This document shows positions 48,000 to 61,270 of a stretch of DNA of 64,000 bases, piece after piece. The DNA is from Pelecanus crispus (Eukaryota > Chordata > Aves > Pelecaniformes > Pelecanidae): positions 66,605,710 through 66,669,709 of the forward strand of contig NC_134646.1 in NCBI RefSeq assembly GCF_030463565.1, written 5' to 3'. The notes under the pieces are model-generated. The model was not told the DNA's origin. It worked only from the letters and a program-made list of their open reading frames with translations, and made no database searches. Each line of letters opens with the position of its first letter. The stretch's first letter is position 1. A program made the position numbers and the translations under genes.

Positions 48000-50900
48000 G
48001 TGTGACGCAGATTTCCATTTGCTTTCTGCCAGAAATTTCTATTTTTAGATGCAGGGCAACTTTATACTTCTTTAATATGCCTACCACTCCTATATAGCAA
48101 ATGCGGCACCCTAGCAAGGGCTGACACATTGTTAGATAAATAAATTCTGCAGAATTGCTGACAAAATTGTATCAACATTGATAAGAACAGCAATGTATTT
48201 GGACCTCCTACTTGATGGAAGTCTGCTGAAGAAAATTGCTTAACTACTTCTTTTCTTTCTTTCTCTTTTCTTTCATTTTTTTTAATTGTCATTTTCATAT
48301 GTGGAAATAAACCAGAAAGAAGTAGCTCTCTGGGTACACTCCATACTGGAACCAAATTGCTCTGACACAAAATGTCCTTCTGCATCTATCAAGTTGGGGC
48401 TGCTCTAGAAGTCTTCACTGGTTCCCATTTTCAAGGCACAAGGTCTCATGTCATCGGCTTTGCCCAATATTGTCTCCACCTATGTCTCTCCCATTTCCTC
48501 CCACACTCACGTCCCACTCTCCATGCTCTGCCCAAATTACTGATGACTGATCCGTCTGGATTCTTTATCTGCTCACAGCTGTGGCCCTTTTGATACCCCA
48601 CCCATGCTAGTAGAAATGACCTCTCAGCCAGTATCTACCAAATATTTTCCCTCCATCAAGAGCACCCAGAAAACTCCCGTTCTGAAAAACACTCCACTGT
48701 TAAAAATTATGGGGATATGTAGAAACCATGAAATGATACATACCGTACCTTGTGTCTGACCCTTTGTCTGGCATATGTTTGGTAACATACAGACAATATA
48801 ACTAAATATTTTGTTATCTAAAGGAAAGTACTGAAATATTTTTCTTGTTTTGTTTTTATTTTTCCCAAGTGACAAAGCTGGGTTTAGTTTTTCAATAAAA
48901 GTGAAAATTTGGCACACATTTGATACACACATATGAGTTTCTTCTTTTCCCTTCCCTATCTCAATATCAAGCCAAACAGAATTTTTCTTTATTAGAAAAA
49001 CAGTTTTTCTATCTATCTTGTCATCATTTCATAAAATATAAAACACAGGCCATCACGAAGACAACTGCAGAAACATGTATTTGAATACATAGTGTGAGAG
49101 GAACGTGAATTTACTGCTCTTCCTGAAACTAAACAGCTTATTATCCAAAGTATGGAAACACAAACAAAAAGGACTTCATTTACTAATTTAATTCTCCAGA
49201 AGGCTTCTGCAACACAAGTTATGTCAGAGTGCAGTGATGATCATGCAGCTCAAATACTGTGTTCAGGGATCTGTAACACTCCTTGCTACAAGCTTCTGGG
49301 AAAGAATCAACTTCTTCTGGAAAGAGGTTTTTCTTCTATTAGCTAAATCATTTTGAGTTATTTGAAACTATGAATATTTGTCCAAATGTTTACATTACTG
49401 AGCAAATATTAAGTAAATTCCATCCAAACAATGAAGCAACTTCCAGCAATGAGTAACAGAAGTAGGGCCTCCCTTGCATATTTACTTCAGTAAATGTCTA
49501 AAAGCAATCCCATAATCAGGTATTGCTACAAGAAATGAAAGACGCTGGGAGGATCGCAACATTTGGAACAAAAACTCTTTCACCATAATGTAGATAATGT
49601 CTGTGTAGGAAGAAACACTTTGTACTCACTTTCATTTCTCATGGATGTTCTCACTTATCTATTCTTCTCAACGCTTCCAAATTATTTCCTGCTTTGACAA
49701 AACAAAACTATTTTTAGAGAATTTCTCAACTCTGGAAAGATGTTTTAAAATAACACTTGGAAAGCCTACTAGAATGAAAAAGACTTCCCCCACTTAGTCT
49801 GACTGGCACCATCAAAAATTTCCCATTTTATTTAAAACACATAAACTGAGAAAACAAGATCCTGAAAATAATTATACTTAAAATAACCCACAATTCTGAT
49901 TGAACAGGAAGTCCTGTGAAAACACAAATGCAGTTTCCCTCACATTAACCACCAGCTCCTTCAAAATCATCTATTATAGAACTGCAAGTGTTTAAAATTA
50001 AGCATTAAATTAAGAGTTTTGTCAAGGATACAGTTATATAAGCATAGCCTTACTATTCTATGGGTTAAAATTGGAGAACATAAGTATGGAGTATGCAGGA
50101 AAATATCAGAACAGAGTTTTTCCTGTAACCAAAAATTTAAGTTAACTAAGGAACCTATTAGATTACAAAAATAGTGTTTGCTTATTTTTGCCATATGACA
50201 TTTTCTCTGTTTTCTGCAGAACTAGTGAACAAAGGTGAAACAAGAGCATCACCTATGCAGCTTCTACAGCCGTCTGCCACACTGTGGATATTTTTTCAGA
50301 GCAAAAATAAATTTTTGCTGGCTACCTATGACTAATACATTCCTTCACATCTCAAAACAGACCTCCAACTATCATAGAGCTACAGCACGTTGTGCCAGCC
50401 CCGCATTTTCAGAGGGCTTCTAGATATGTAAGAGGAGTACTGAGATTTTAAATGAATGAAAGGTCTTCCTTCTCTAAAACAAACAAAAAATCACAGGCCA
50501 TGATCTAAAGTGTTAACAATAATGATGTGTGGTATTTAGGAATGTTACTGTAAATGACTATGAAGTTTGCACTAGAATTAAATAAGGTTATGATAGACAC
50601 AGTGGAAGCAGTCTCCAAAAATTAGACCAGAACACAGCAACCCGGTGCCCTGATTGCAGAAACCAGTACAGGACCTTCCACCACTGCTGTTTCCCTATGG
50701 GCAAATCCCCACCTCATATTAAGAGTTGGCTTGAGAAACAGACTTTCACTGTAGAAGTCTGCTATATCAAAGCAGCAGTTGGAAGAATAAAAGACAAGGA
50801 AGGTAATGTATGGCACGATCATGTCCTGCCGCAGTTGTTTCTCATCCTGCAAAACAGACAGTACTTCCCAACCTCAACATGTCACAGAGTGATGATATTT

Positions 50901-53403
50901 TCAGATATTGCTGAAGTGCTGACACACAACGCTAGTAACTCAAACTGTATTTGGCAAAGAGATTGAATTTAAAACAAAACCCTCTCTTGGGAGAGGGAGC
51001 TTCAGGAAACAATCTCAACTGACATCACTTCCCAGTGCTGGCACTTCAGTGACATAATACCGTGATGAAGCTTTATTTTACTGCCAAGTCTGGTATCCTC
51101 TTGTGAATCTAAATTGAGCAAAGAGATCATCTTTCCTGCATGCTTACTACTACTTTTCAAGCACAGGCAGCAGAAAAGTTCTTGTGAGCAAAGACACCTG
51201 GATCAACTTATGCTGGATAGAAAGTCGTATAAGCAACACTGACTTCGCAATAGATCAGCTAAGGAACAGTCACAAAATCTATCCCAGAAGTGATGGTAAC
51301 AAACAAGACAGCAATAATGAAGAGCTTGGAAAGATAATATAGTTACCAAGGCAAACATATGTCCAACCTTTAGCGAGGACTCAGGGAAAAAAAACCAAAA
51401 AAAACCCTCACCAGAAAACCACACACACACAACATTCACAGAACAGCTCCGTAAAGTTAAGTTGCTGTCATTCTGTACTTCAAGCATCCTAAGATGTTCA
51501 AAACCACAACACATCCAAAGGTAAGAAAAAATATTGTTGGAACTGGTAATACTCAAGTCAGGGCATGAGTCTGGACCTTGCACAACACCCATCAAGGGCT
51601 GATTTTGCAAAAGTCAAGCTGATTCAGTCTGAATTTGCATGTTCTCCTTGAAGCCCTGTGGAAGGGAGGCAAGTATGGTTTCCAGATTTAAGCCTTTCTC
51701 TGATGTCAATTCAACTCAATGGCTTCTTTTAAAATATCATCACTTGAATACAAACTTTGGCTATCTCCCCAAGATACAAAGTGTGCAGAAACAGAAGTAT
51801 GTGTCTAGTCTCAAGTTGTGGAAGGATCCCAGCCTGAGAGAGAATTAAGAACAGTGAAGACTGATTTCTGTTAAAAGCATTTGCAGATGCGTGCAAGTGG
51901 GCTACTTCATTCACTGAGAGTGACCTGCAGCTTCTCACATAATCAAAATATTACACTCAGGAACAGCCTGAGGATACAAGAGCTCCCTTGTGAGTTCAGG
52001 CTGTCGCTAGCACAACTTTGGAGCTGCAGGGCAGAAGACAGCAGTTTAGCCGCAGCTATAGCAAAGTCCCACCCGTAAACCAGAGCTTAGGGTGACGCTG
52101 TATGTGGTGAAAAACAGATGAACAAGAGAAACACAGACTGAAGAATACAAGCTGTTAATTTAAAACTGGCTTCACTTTGCACAACTTGGAACATAATATG
52201 ACTTAACGAGCAAGCAACACCACTTCCAGCCGGATGTCCACACTTGAGAATGACTCTTTCTGTATACAGTATTCCTTGTATATGTTTTGCGTAGTAGAAA
52301 GGGGGGACAACCACAGCAAACTGAATTAACCTTGCTGGTGTTTAACTGAAAGTGGCTCACTACAGATTGGGCAATCCCACTCTAGGAAGTCAAGTTCAAC
52401 TCGGATTACAAATCCAACGCAGCAATAACTGAGCTGCATATGCTGTTGTCATGAGTACATGCAGGTTAGCATGTCTGAGGGACATTATGGAATAAAAAGT
52501 ATATATAATCTCCATCACAAGCAGAAACACTAAAAGGGAAGCTTGGGTCTGTTATAGGACCTTAAATCTAGAAGTCTCTAGTCGTAACACAGAAAAAGAA
52601 TATTGTGGGAAAATGGAAGGCGTAAATTTCACCTACATTTGTTCAGGACCCCTCCCCAAATTATAACTAGCAGAGATGAACTTGTTTGGAAGTTCTGCCT
52701 TGGTTCACTTTGAGACAACTCAATTCCAACATGCCTACAGGGACTTTGGCACAGCTTCACTTCGGTAAGAGACAGCTTTTGCAGTTGGAGCTCCTGAGGG
52801 ATTTTGTTCTACAAAATACATAATTGGTGCTTTTGTTAATACACTTTATTTCAACAAATTGTAAACATTTTTCTTGTATTTGTTTACTACTCCTCTTTGA
52901 CTCTTATTGACAGTAAGAGACTTGCAGATTTTTGCTGATGTTAATGTTATGAAGTGAATCAGATGAGGATGTTCACTGACATCTTCTAAGCTTTGCTTTT
53001 GTAGCTGTTCAGTATTGAGCGAGGAGGGAAGCACTCTCCCCTTGTTGGGAGATCTCCTTCGACCAGGACTTTAGAACCAAAGGCTGACCCTGGATCAGTT
53101 TTTGCTGGGTTAAGGACAGGGTGGCACAGGACTTTGGCTAGACCTGAGATTGTGCCAGGAAAATGTCAATATAGTCAGTCATGACAGATAAGGTTGTTCC
53201 TTCACTCAGCACTGGGTGATCAAGCTTCAGGTCAAGGAAATACCAGTAATCTACAAAGATAAAATATACTGGGGAGACAGGAAAGAGGAGACAGAGTGTC
53301 TCTTCACTCTCCTCCAGCTGCAATTTGTTTAAAATCCCTTAGACTTTGGTCATCTCAATCTATGGCCTCCTTGAAAACCAACTGAAACCAACTCTCAGAA
53401 TAT

Positions 53404-54452
53404 AGAATCATAGAATCGTTTAGGTTGGAAAAGACCTTTAAGATCATCCAGTCCAACCATTAACCTACACTACCAAGTCCACACTAAACCAATCAAGGGT
53501 AGACTAGACTAAACCATGTCCCGAAGTGCCATGTCTACCCGCTTTTTTGAATGCTTCCATGGATGGTGACTCCACCACCTCTCTGGGCAGCCTGTTCCAA
53601 TGCTTGACCACCCTTTCCGTAAAGAAATTTTTCCTAATTTCCAATCTAAACCTCCCCTGGCGCAGCTTGAGCCCATTTCCTCTTGTCCTATCACTAACTA
53701 CTTGGGAGAAGAGACCAACACCCACCTCACTACAACCTCCTTTCAGGTAGTTGTAGAGAGCAATAAAGTCTCCCCTCAGCCTCCTCTTCTCTAGGCTAAA
53801 CAATCCCAGTTCCCTCAGCCACTCCTCGTAAGGCCTGTGGCCCTTCACCAGCTTTGTTGCCCTTCTCTGGACACGCTCCAGCACCTCAATGTCTTTCTTG
53901 TATTGAGGGGCCCAAAACTGGACACAGTGTTCCAGGTGCGGCCTCACCAGTGCCGAGTACAGGGGCACGATCACCTCCCTGCTCCTGCTGGCCACACTAT
54001 TCCTGATAGAAGCCAGGATGCTGTTGGCCTTCTTGGCCACCTGGGCACACTGCTGGCTCATTTTCAGCCAGCTGTCAACCAGCACCCCCAGGTCCTTTTT
54101 GGCCAGGCAGCTTTCCAGCCACTCTTCCCCAAGCCTGTAGCATTGCATGGGGTTTTTGTGACCCAAGTGCAGGACCTGGCACTTGGCCTTGTTGAACCTC
54201 ATACCGTTGGCCTCGGCCCATCGGTCCAACCTGTCCAGGTCCCTCTGCAGGGCCATCCTACTCTCCAGCAGATCAACACTCCCGCCCAACTTGGTGTCAT
54301 CTGCAAACTTACTGAGGGTGCACTCAATCCCCTCATCTAGATAATTGATAAAGATATTAAACAAAACTGGCACCAAAATGGAGCCCTGGGGAACACCGCT
54401 CGTGACCGGCCGCCAGCTGGACTTAACTCCATTCACCACTACTCTCTGGGCT
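53404..54452 (-). mobile_element. CR1 LINE, 5'-truncated, 3' third of ORF2 plus 3' UTR
   Basis: About 1.05 kb in minus orientation. The 3' end carries the avian CR1 octamer motif (ATTCTATG repeated) preceded by GGTTGGACTGGATGATCTTA. The 5' truncation falls just upstream of the sequence encoding [19 protein letters not shown]. Target duplications are not evident, as is usual for CR1. The copy looks young because its reading frame is unbroken. Confidence 0.93.
53504..54439 (-). CDS. CR1 ORF2 C-terminal fragment (reverse transcriptase)
   Basis: An uninterrupted 311-codon frame with the reverse-transcriptase motifs SGVPQGS (residues 14-20) and the catalytic FADD box (residues 45-48). They are followed by the CR1 thumb/C-terminal region, including [12 protein letters not shown] and [20 protein letters not shown]. 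The frame is also open back to the truncation point, so there is no true start codon. The N-terminal endonuclease and the first reverse-transcriptase blocks are missing, so the copy cannot make a working protein. It belongs to the transposon, not to a host gene. Confidence 0.9.
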   Translation of the reverse strand: MVNGVKSSWRPVTSGVPQGSILVPVLFNIFINYLDEGIECTLSKFADDTKLGGSVDLLESRMALQRDLDRLDRWAEANGMRFNKAKCQVLHLGHKNPMQCYRLGEEWLESCLAKKDLGVLVDSWLKMSQQCAQVAKKANSILASIRNSVASRSREVIVPLYSALVRPHLEHCVQFWAPQYKKDIEVLERVQRRATKLVKGHRPYEEWLRELGLFSLEKRRLRGDFIALYNYLKGGCSEVGVGLFSQVVSDRTRGNGLKLRQGRFRLEIRKNFFTERVVKHWNRLPREVVESPSMEAFKKAGRHGTSGHGLV

Positions 54453-57400
54453 CAGCGAAGAATATAATTTTTCCTGAGCGAGTCATCAGATCCCTTGATT
54501 TAAATCAGATCCTACTTTCTCTCAACATTCAGCAACTTCAAACTCCTCCAAAATACAGACTGTATCTTTATAAGAGGGTATCACATCCATTATTTGTCAT
54601 GTGATATTTCAATACTTCTGCCAACTACAGTAATTCTTCATGTAAAAAAAAATTCATTCTATTTTTAAAAGTATTTTAAAATTTAACAGATAGGAAAAGG
54701 GAGAAAACCAAGACACATTGTAATTAGACATATATTTATAGATCACCAGCAAAAGTCCTTGAACATGAATCTCCCAGGTCCAAACCATGCCTTCTTATTT
54801 GGGAGCACAGCACACCTAGCATTGTAGATCTCCCTGAAGTTGAAATAATACTAAAAATTTCTAAGGAAGAAAGTAATCTGAGCGTGATATAACTGAAAAG
54901 TGAACACTCAATCGTATAGTCACTTCTGATTTCAGATTAGTGGCTGCTTGTATTATAAGGCAGAGATCAACCCTGAGACTTATCTACTAAGCAGGAAGCT
55001 TCTACTTAGAACATAGGTAGAAGTGAAACATGCAGTTGGGAAACTGAATGCCTTGGTCACTTCTTACTTGTAGGGCGCCTTTTTAGGAATATCAGTGTCT
55101 TTTTTAATTCTTGTGAAGCACTCAGCTCTGCTGGTTTATATCCTTTTTTACAATAGTCTGGACATTGATACCTAGTGTGAGGAACTCTTTTTATCCATTT
55201 ATTGTAAGTCATGATGTCATTGATCCTGCATGACCACAATATATCCAAACTCTGTCATAAATTCTGGCAAGAAACCAGACCAAGAAGTAGGTCTGATCTG
55301 ACTGTTGACAAACATAGTAGGAATTTAACAAAAAATTCTGCTTTTGTGTCCAGGAGCCTCCATTGACCTTTTATAGGGATAATCAAAAGGTGGAGTTTGG
55401 GCCAGAGCAATTTGCTTTTAAGTTGCATTCAAACATCAAGATGATTAACAGATACCACGGAGAAATCAACAAACATACCCCTAAACTCTGGACTGGTATT
55501 TTAAGTCTTCCAAAATTATCTTGTCAGATACATTGCTGAAAATCTTTGCATCCAGTTCTTGCTCTCCACTTTCCCTTCATGCTCTTTGGACTGGATCCAT
55601 CCTTTCAATCTTAAACACCTGGCTACACCCATCCACCCCCTTTGCCATTATTTCTTATGTAATCAACACTGCAGCAGCAGCAAACCATAAAGCCAGGGAG
55701 TACAAGAACGGAAGCTGTTTTCATTTTAAAACAAAACAGATTTCATTCACTCACACCCTCATATCCACATACACACAAACACCTGGATGTGTGTGTCCAA
55801 GCAGTCTGTGCAAAATTTAGGTGCCAAGACTCCTGAATCTGGGAGGTCTGTCTAGGACTCCTGACAACACAGAGAAAAAAGGACACCAGCTATTGAGCTC
55901 TTACTGCTTTGGGCTCTTCTTGGGCTGGCCACCCTGTGCTGGTTTGGATAGGCCTTTTTGTACCCTTTAGGAACTGCCAATAATCAGCTGTCCATCTTGT
56001 CCTGCCTCCAAGAGTCATGAGGATTTGCTCATGTCTTTTGCCTCCTGACCACCTGCACGTAGACACATGCTAGGATTCTGATGACCTGCTAATCTAAGTG
56101 ACTTCAACATATGGCATTCTTACGAGCCCTTTTGCTGCTGTCGTTCTTTCTGGTACTTCCACTCCCAGACATTCCCATTCATACCAGTCCTAATGTGTCT
56201 ATTACAATTCTCAAAAATTTCAGTGATCACCAACCATGGAAGAGAACTACAAAAATTACAACCCTCTGCAGAAGAAAGCAGAAAGATTGTTTCAGTGCAC
56301 AGCAGAACTGTACAGTATTTTAAGGCAAGAAGTGAACCAATCATAATTTGGCCATAGGTTATAAACAGGCTGTCTTCTGACACTAGTTTCTTTAATAGTC
56401 TTCTAATAAGACCATTTGCATTCCATGTTATCTCTCTCAAGGGATTACTATACATTGAAAAACATTCCAGAAAATGAACTAATTTATAAGAGATTTACTT
56501 CTAGGTACCACAAAAAATCCAGAACTCTCATCTGCTTCACTCAGTAGTTCATCTTCCTGCCTTAACTTAAAAGAACAAACTAACTAGAAATTAGGGCAAA
56601 TGGTATGTTGTTTTTCATGCAACTGATCAAAATAACACCATCTCAAAATTAATATACACTATCTGGAAACCACAGTGCCCACTGATGCCTTTCAGCCTCA
56701 TTCTGCATTTCAATATTCTGAACATTAGCTAAGTAGATGGAGCATTGAGCCTAGCATAATTAGCTGCAAGACAGGGGACATCACAAATACCACACATTTC
56801 TAATAGAGAAAGCAAAAAGCATTGCCCATTTGCTTCTAGTCTAGTAGGATTCCACTACAAAGGGAATATGGTTAATTCAACATATGGAAAGATAAAGTTT
56901 ATTGTTCTTGAGATTATTGCAACACTTGAAAGCACTGGTCTTTGTGCTATACTCAGGAAACCGTAGGTTACCTCAACAGTCTAAAATAAATATGTGACCA
57001 GATGAACAAATTCCTTACCTTTGCCCCTGTGTGTCTTATCTGTAGTAGCTGTTTAGGAGATGATTTTCAGTGCACCTGAGGGCAAGTCTTCATCTTCATT
57101 ACAGAATTTATATATGAATTCTCTTGAGAATTGCAAGAAGCAGAATCAGCCTCTGAAGACTTTATTTTAATAACTAATTTAAGAAAAATAAAAAAAGGAA
57201 AAGGGAAAAATGATGGTACCTCTAAATCTATAAAAGAATCACTAGGGTGAGAAAGAGAGGGTTTTTTTCAAATTTTATTTTCTGGTCACTTCGGAAGAAG
57301 GCCTTGGAACCTCACTTTAGGGTACGTGCTAGCTACCTGAGAATCTTCAGACTGTAGAATCAAACATTTTTCAGTCAAGCAAACAAGTAATTGGTTTGTT

Positions 57401-60400
57401 CAAAGCAGAACAGATTCAATGACCTACTAAGAGAACTCCAAAACCAGATCCAACATGCAACAGCTCTACTGACATGGGACTGAATTCCTTTTGTATGATA
57501 GTAAGAGCATGGATTTGAAAACAGCCTTTTATTTCCTATACTAGGCCCTAAGTAGTTCTTTTCTTTTTCTCGTAGTAAGAATAGGCTCACTTTAGGAAGA
57601 AGGGCTCCTGGTGAGAACTGTAAGAACTAAACCTGAAAGGATTCTTTACTTTATCCTCTAGGTTAAGTGTAAGAACTGCATAAAACCACTCAAGGTCTTC
57701 TGATTCACAGGAGCAGGCATGATTACACAACTTGCAGAGAGCTGCGAGCAGAGCTGTAAAACCACCAGCTAGGAATAACAGCCATATAATACCCCCTGGG
57801 GGAAGAATGCCAGAACACCCACACTACATTTATATCCCATTATAACTTACTTCAACTCTGGACTTTGCTGGCACCAATGGTCTCCAGACTGATTTGCTAG
57901 CAGCTCTATTACTTAACCTAAAGGTATAGATAAATGCATTTATTCACCTACAAGCGGCATTTCTTCTCTTCCACTTCCAGAGGTGGTGTGCTTTTTTTTC
58001 TTAGAATTCCTCCACAGTGACATTCTCCATAGAGATGTCATTTTGCATCTCCCTCCTTGAAACTCACCCTGTGACAACTCCTTTCATCCTCTCTCCTCCT
58101 TCACGTGCTTCTCCTGACTGCTTATTATGAAGTGATTCATGTTGAAGTCTTCCTTCCCCTCTCCAAAATGTCCTTCTTAGACTGCTACCATTGCTCCATG
58201 GCACAAGCTAAGCCAGCTCTTCCCCTAAACCAGCTTGTGAAGCAAGAAATGAGATTAGAGTCACAACTCCAAGAGCCAGCTATTTTTATGTAGCAAGAGA
58301 GATCTTCACAGATATTACTGCAGTATGTAACAAGATACATGAGCCAACTCTGACTACAGATATTAACACAGGCCACAGGAACTTACTAAAGAACTTAAGT
58401 ACTTACATAGATGGCTTTCCCATTCTGTCAAGGTTTACATATAGGCTTAAAGCTTTTTTAAGTAGGCTTTTCAAAGCCAATCAGCATGGGGACCAACTGT
58501 AGGTATTGTTACAAAACCGCACATCCCTTCTCCCCTCTGCAAAAAGAAACAGTTAACTAAAGCGAGCTTTTGTTCACCGTTTCTCTCCATCCATCTCCTG
58601 TCTTTCTGAGCAGCTGAAGTGGTCATTTATGGAGGCAAATGAGAGTGTGCAATGAAATCCATACACATGGGAGGCAACAGTACCATGGCATGCCCAGGTT
58701 GCGAAGCAAAACAGCACCAACTGGTGAGAGACTGAAGCAGGAACTCGGCAATGTGGCAAGTTTTCAAGTCATGGAGATCAGGCAGAAAAGACATGGACAA
58801 AAGGTCTGGAAAAGGGATTACACAAGGTGAACAGCAGAAAATAAAAGAAAGGCTGGCCAAGATCTTTAAAAAAACTAAAAATGCCACATACAGAACAGGT
58901 AAGCATTAAAAAAAGAGGCAGTGAGTGATTCTTAGAGACCTAAAGATTAGTATTACAAGGAATGGATTGTGTGCACAGTTTCTGAGAATATAAAAGTTCT
59001 TTTGACTACAAAACTATCAAGAAAGAATGAGACCTCACAGCAGAAGAAAGTTGAATGAGCCTTCAGCATAAAAAAAGATGATGAAGAAGAGATCAAAGTG
59101 GTGACATCATTGTGTCTAGACACCATCAAAATCCTGAAAAACTTCTAAATCAAGTATTTCCTAGAACCCTTTTTAAAACAGATGCATAAGCACATTACTG
59201 ACACATTTATTATTAGAGAAGTCTGGTAGCAAAATAAAAATAATTTTGACAGAAGGAATCAGCAATGCATTCAGAAGCACTGACCTAAACTGGTGCATTC
59301 ATATCACGTCACCGTGACATGTAGAAAGTGCACATGTACTTATCCAAGCCAGAAACAAAACTCACATTGACTCAAGTATATCCAAGACCGGACTAGAAAG
59401 ATGCACAGAATAACCTCAGGGAGATTTCTGAAGGGCATGCCCCTGTGGCACAGGACACACCCGCTATTAACACAAATTTAGAAACAATTATGGGCAGGAC
59501 AGATCAGATTTCCACACACCCATGGACTAAAACTACTTAGCAGAAAGCACAGCAAAACAATTGTTTCCAAGCACTCTAGCGTGACAATTCTTAAAGTTAG
59601 ATCAGAAACAACAGTTTCCTGGAAGAACACAAGGCCAGGCTTAAGCTCAGTGGGTTCTGTTGTAGCAGTAATTTCTCATCAAGAGTAACTGCTTTACACA
59701 GAAAATCCACAGCACTTTCAAATGGGCATTTCTGCCCCTCCTGTCCTACAGCTTCATTGTGCCTTCAACCATTAGCATGTTAGATGAGAACGCTGAACAG
59801 CAAGCAGCTTTCAAGGAGGTTGGTAAGGAAGAAAAAAAATAAGAGGTCTCTTTCAAAACCGAACAGCTTTGTTTACAACGGTCTCCCCCAAAAAGTCCAA
59901 AAACTTCAAAAGTCCACTTTAAAAACCAGTTACTTAGAAATTCAAAACAAGAGAAAGAGGAAAGACTAGCAAAAGTCTAGTATTTGATTTTTGCAAGGCC
60001 AAGTAGCAATTTCAGAAGATTTATTTATTTATTTTTGAAGTACAGAATGGAGCACATGCATAAGACCTGGTCCTCCTCACAAGTACAAGGTACACTGAGT
60101 GTTCTGAAGAAAGCTCATGCATTTAGCAGCACTGTTCATTCAAAGAGCTGAGTTTTAAGGCAGTTAAGACTCTGACAGCTAGTAGGGAAGAAGAAAACAT
60201 TTTAGATTTCTAAACTCTGTTTCTAGCTTCTACTGCTTAGCACTATGCCATTCCTACAGCAATAAATTAGCAAGGAACATGATTATGCTGAAGCCTATAC
60301 ATGACATACAATGCCATGTCACAATAAAAAAATATACTCTTTGTTGTAACTTTTCATTACAAAAATACCAGATGGAGAAGACAGACTTTCAGGAACAAAC

Positions 60401-61054
60401 TCACAGAAACTAGGCAGGCTGAGACATGCAAACATTTGACAAAACATACACACATACACACACACAAATGTTCCACGAAGGACTAAAGAACTGCACAGAT
60501 TGAAATACTGTGTTACTGAGGACAGATGTTATCAAAAGTTTTTAAAAGTATGTATTTAAGTAACAATTGTTAAATTTTGTTGTCTAACTAGTCTTATGCT
60601 GATCTGCAAGCTTGTTGTTGGCCATATGCACTCAAATTTCAGCTCTACAGGACACTTCTGTACCTATTACTAGAACACAAAGTCTGAGAAGAAAAGCATT
60701 CGGTCCTGAGTTTTGTTGCTTTCACATACAAGTTCATTTAATCTTAATGACAGTATTCAGGACTCAACAGGTTAACTACAAAAACATCAGTTTGTATTTC
60801 TTTTTCTCCTCACCTATAAAAAAATGCAAACGGAAAAGCTCTCAAGGAAATTTAGTTCACACCAGACTATGTGCCAGAGAAAAAAAGGTCAAATAAACGT
60901 ACTCTAGAACACAGACGGTCTTAGCTGAGAAGTAATAGAGAATTCTGACACACAACGTCCTACTACAACTGCTTGAGCAGGTAACAGGATACATCATCTC
61001 AACAGCCTGAAGTTAGATTACAGTCTTGTCCCTTTACCAGTATAAAAGCCTAAG
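54453..61054. other. Intergenic DNA and ANAPC4 3' flank
   Basis: AT-rich sequence without a supportable gene. The right end, from about 60.0 kb, probably includes the ANAPC4 3' UTR. A short CA-rich array lies at 60444-60467. Confidence 0.6.
60020..60033 (-). terminator. ANAPC4: Candidate ANAPC4 polyadenylation signals
   Basis: Three overlapping AATAAA hexamers on the minus strand, about 1.0 kb downstream of the ANAPC4 stop. A variant ATTAAA lies closer, about 315 bp downstream of the stop (near 60738). Which one is used cannot be decided from sequence. Confidence 0.3.
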
Positions 61055-61270
61055 TCAAGGATCCAGACTTGATTCGTGTTCTTCAGTTTCATCAGGTAGC
61101 TCTTCAGCAGATGCACCACACACATTGTCCTGGTTATCTGCAGACTGATTTAACTCATCAGGTTCCCCAGCTGCAATCTGAGTTGTTTCTTCTTCCTCTT
61201 CTTCCTCAACTTCCCCATCATCCTCTACATCCATCTCAAACACCCTCACATGACGGAGATTTGAACTTAG
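61055..61270 (-). CDS. ANAPC4: ANAPC4 last coding exon
   Basis: Seventy-one codons plus TGA, entered in phase 0 after a CCGTAG acceptor. It starts LSSNLRHVRVFEMDVEDD and continues as a strongly acidic tail with seven consecutive glutamates, ending HESSLDP. A second AG six bases into the exon would give the wrong frame, so the upstream AG is the right acceptor. There is no lysine in any of the 71 residues. Confidence 0.88.
   Translation of the reverse strand, partial: LSSNLRHVRVFEMDVEDDGEVEEEEEEETTQIAAGEPDELNQSADNQDNVCGASAEELPDETEEHESSLDP

Larger units (their letters stand above)
39231..53403. other. Intergenic DNA
   Basis: No supportable gene. It holds a purine-rich strand (about 40.06-40.59 kb), a possible old LTR-like sequence (about 41.95-42.53 kb, unclassified), a 28-bp tandem duplication (46399-46454), a G15 run and a diverged local duplication near 47.9 kb. 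The remainder shows nothing recognisable. Confidence 0.6.

Noticed and set aside
53837-54340. 167-codon plus-strand frame
   Set aside because: Antisense shadow of the CR1 reverse-transcriptase frame.
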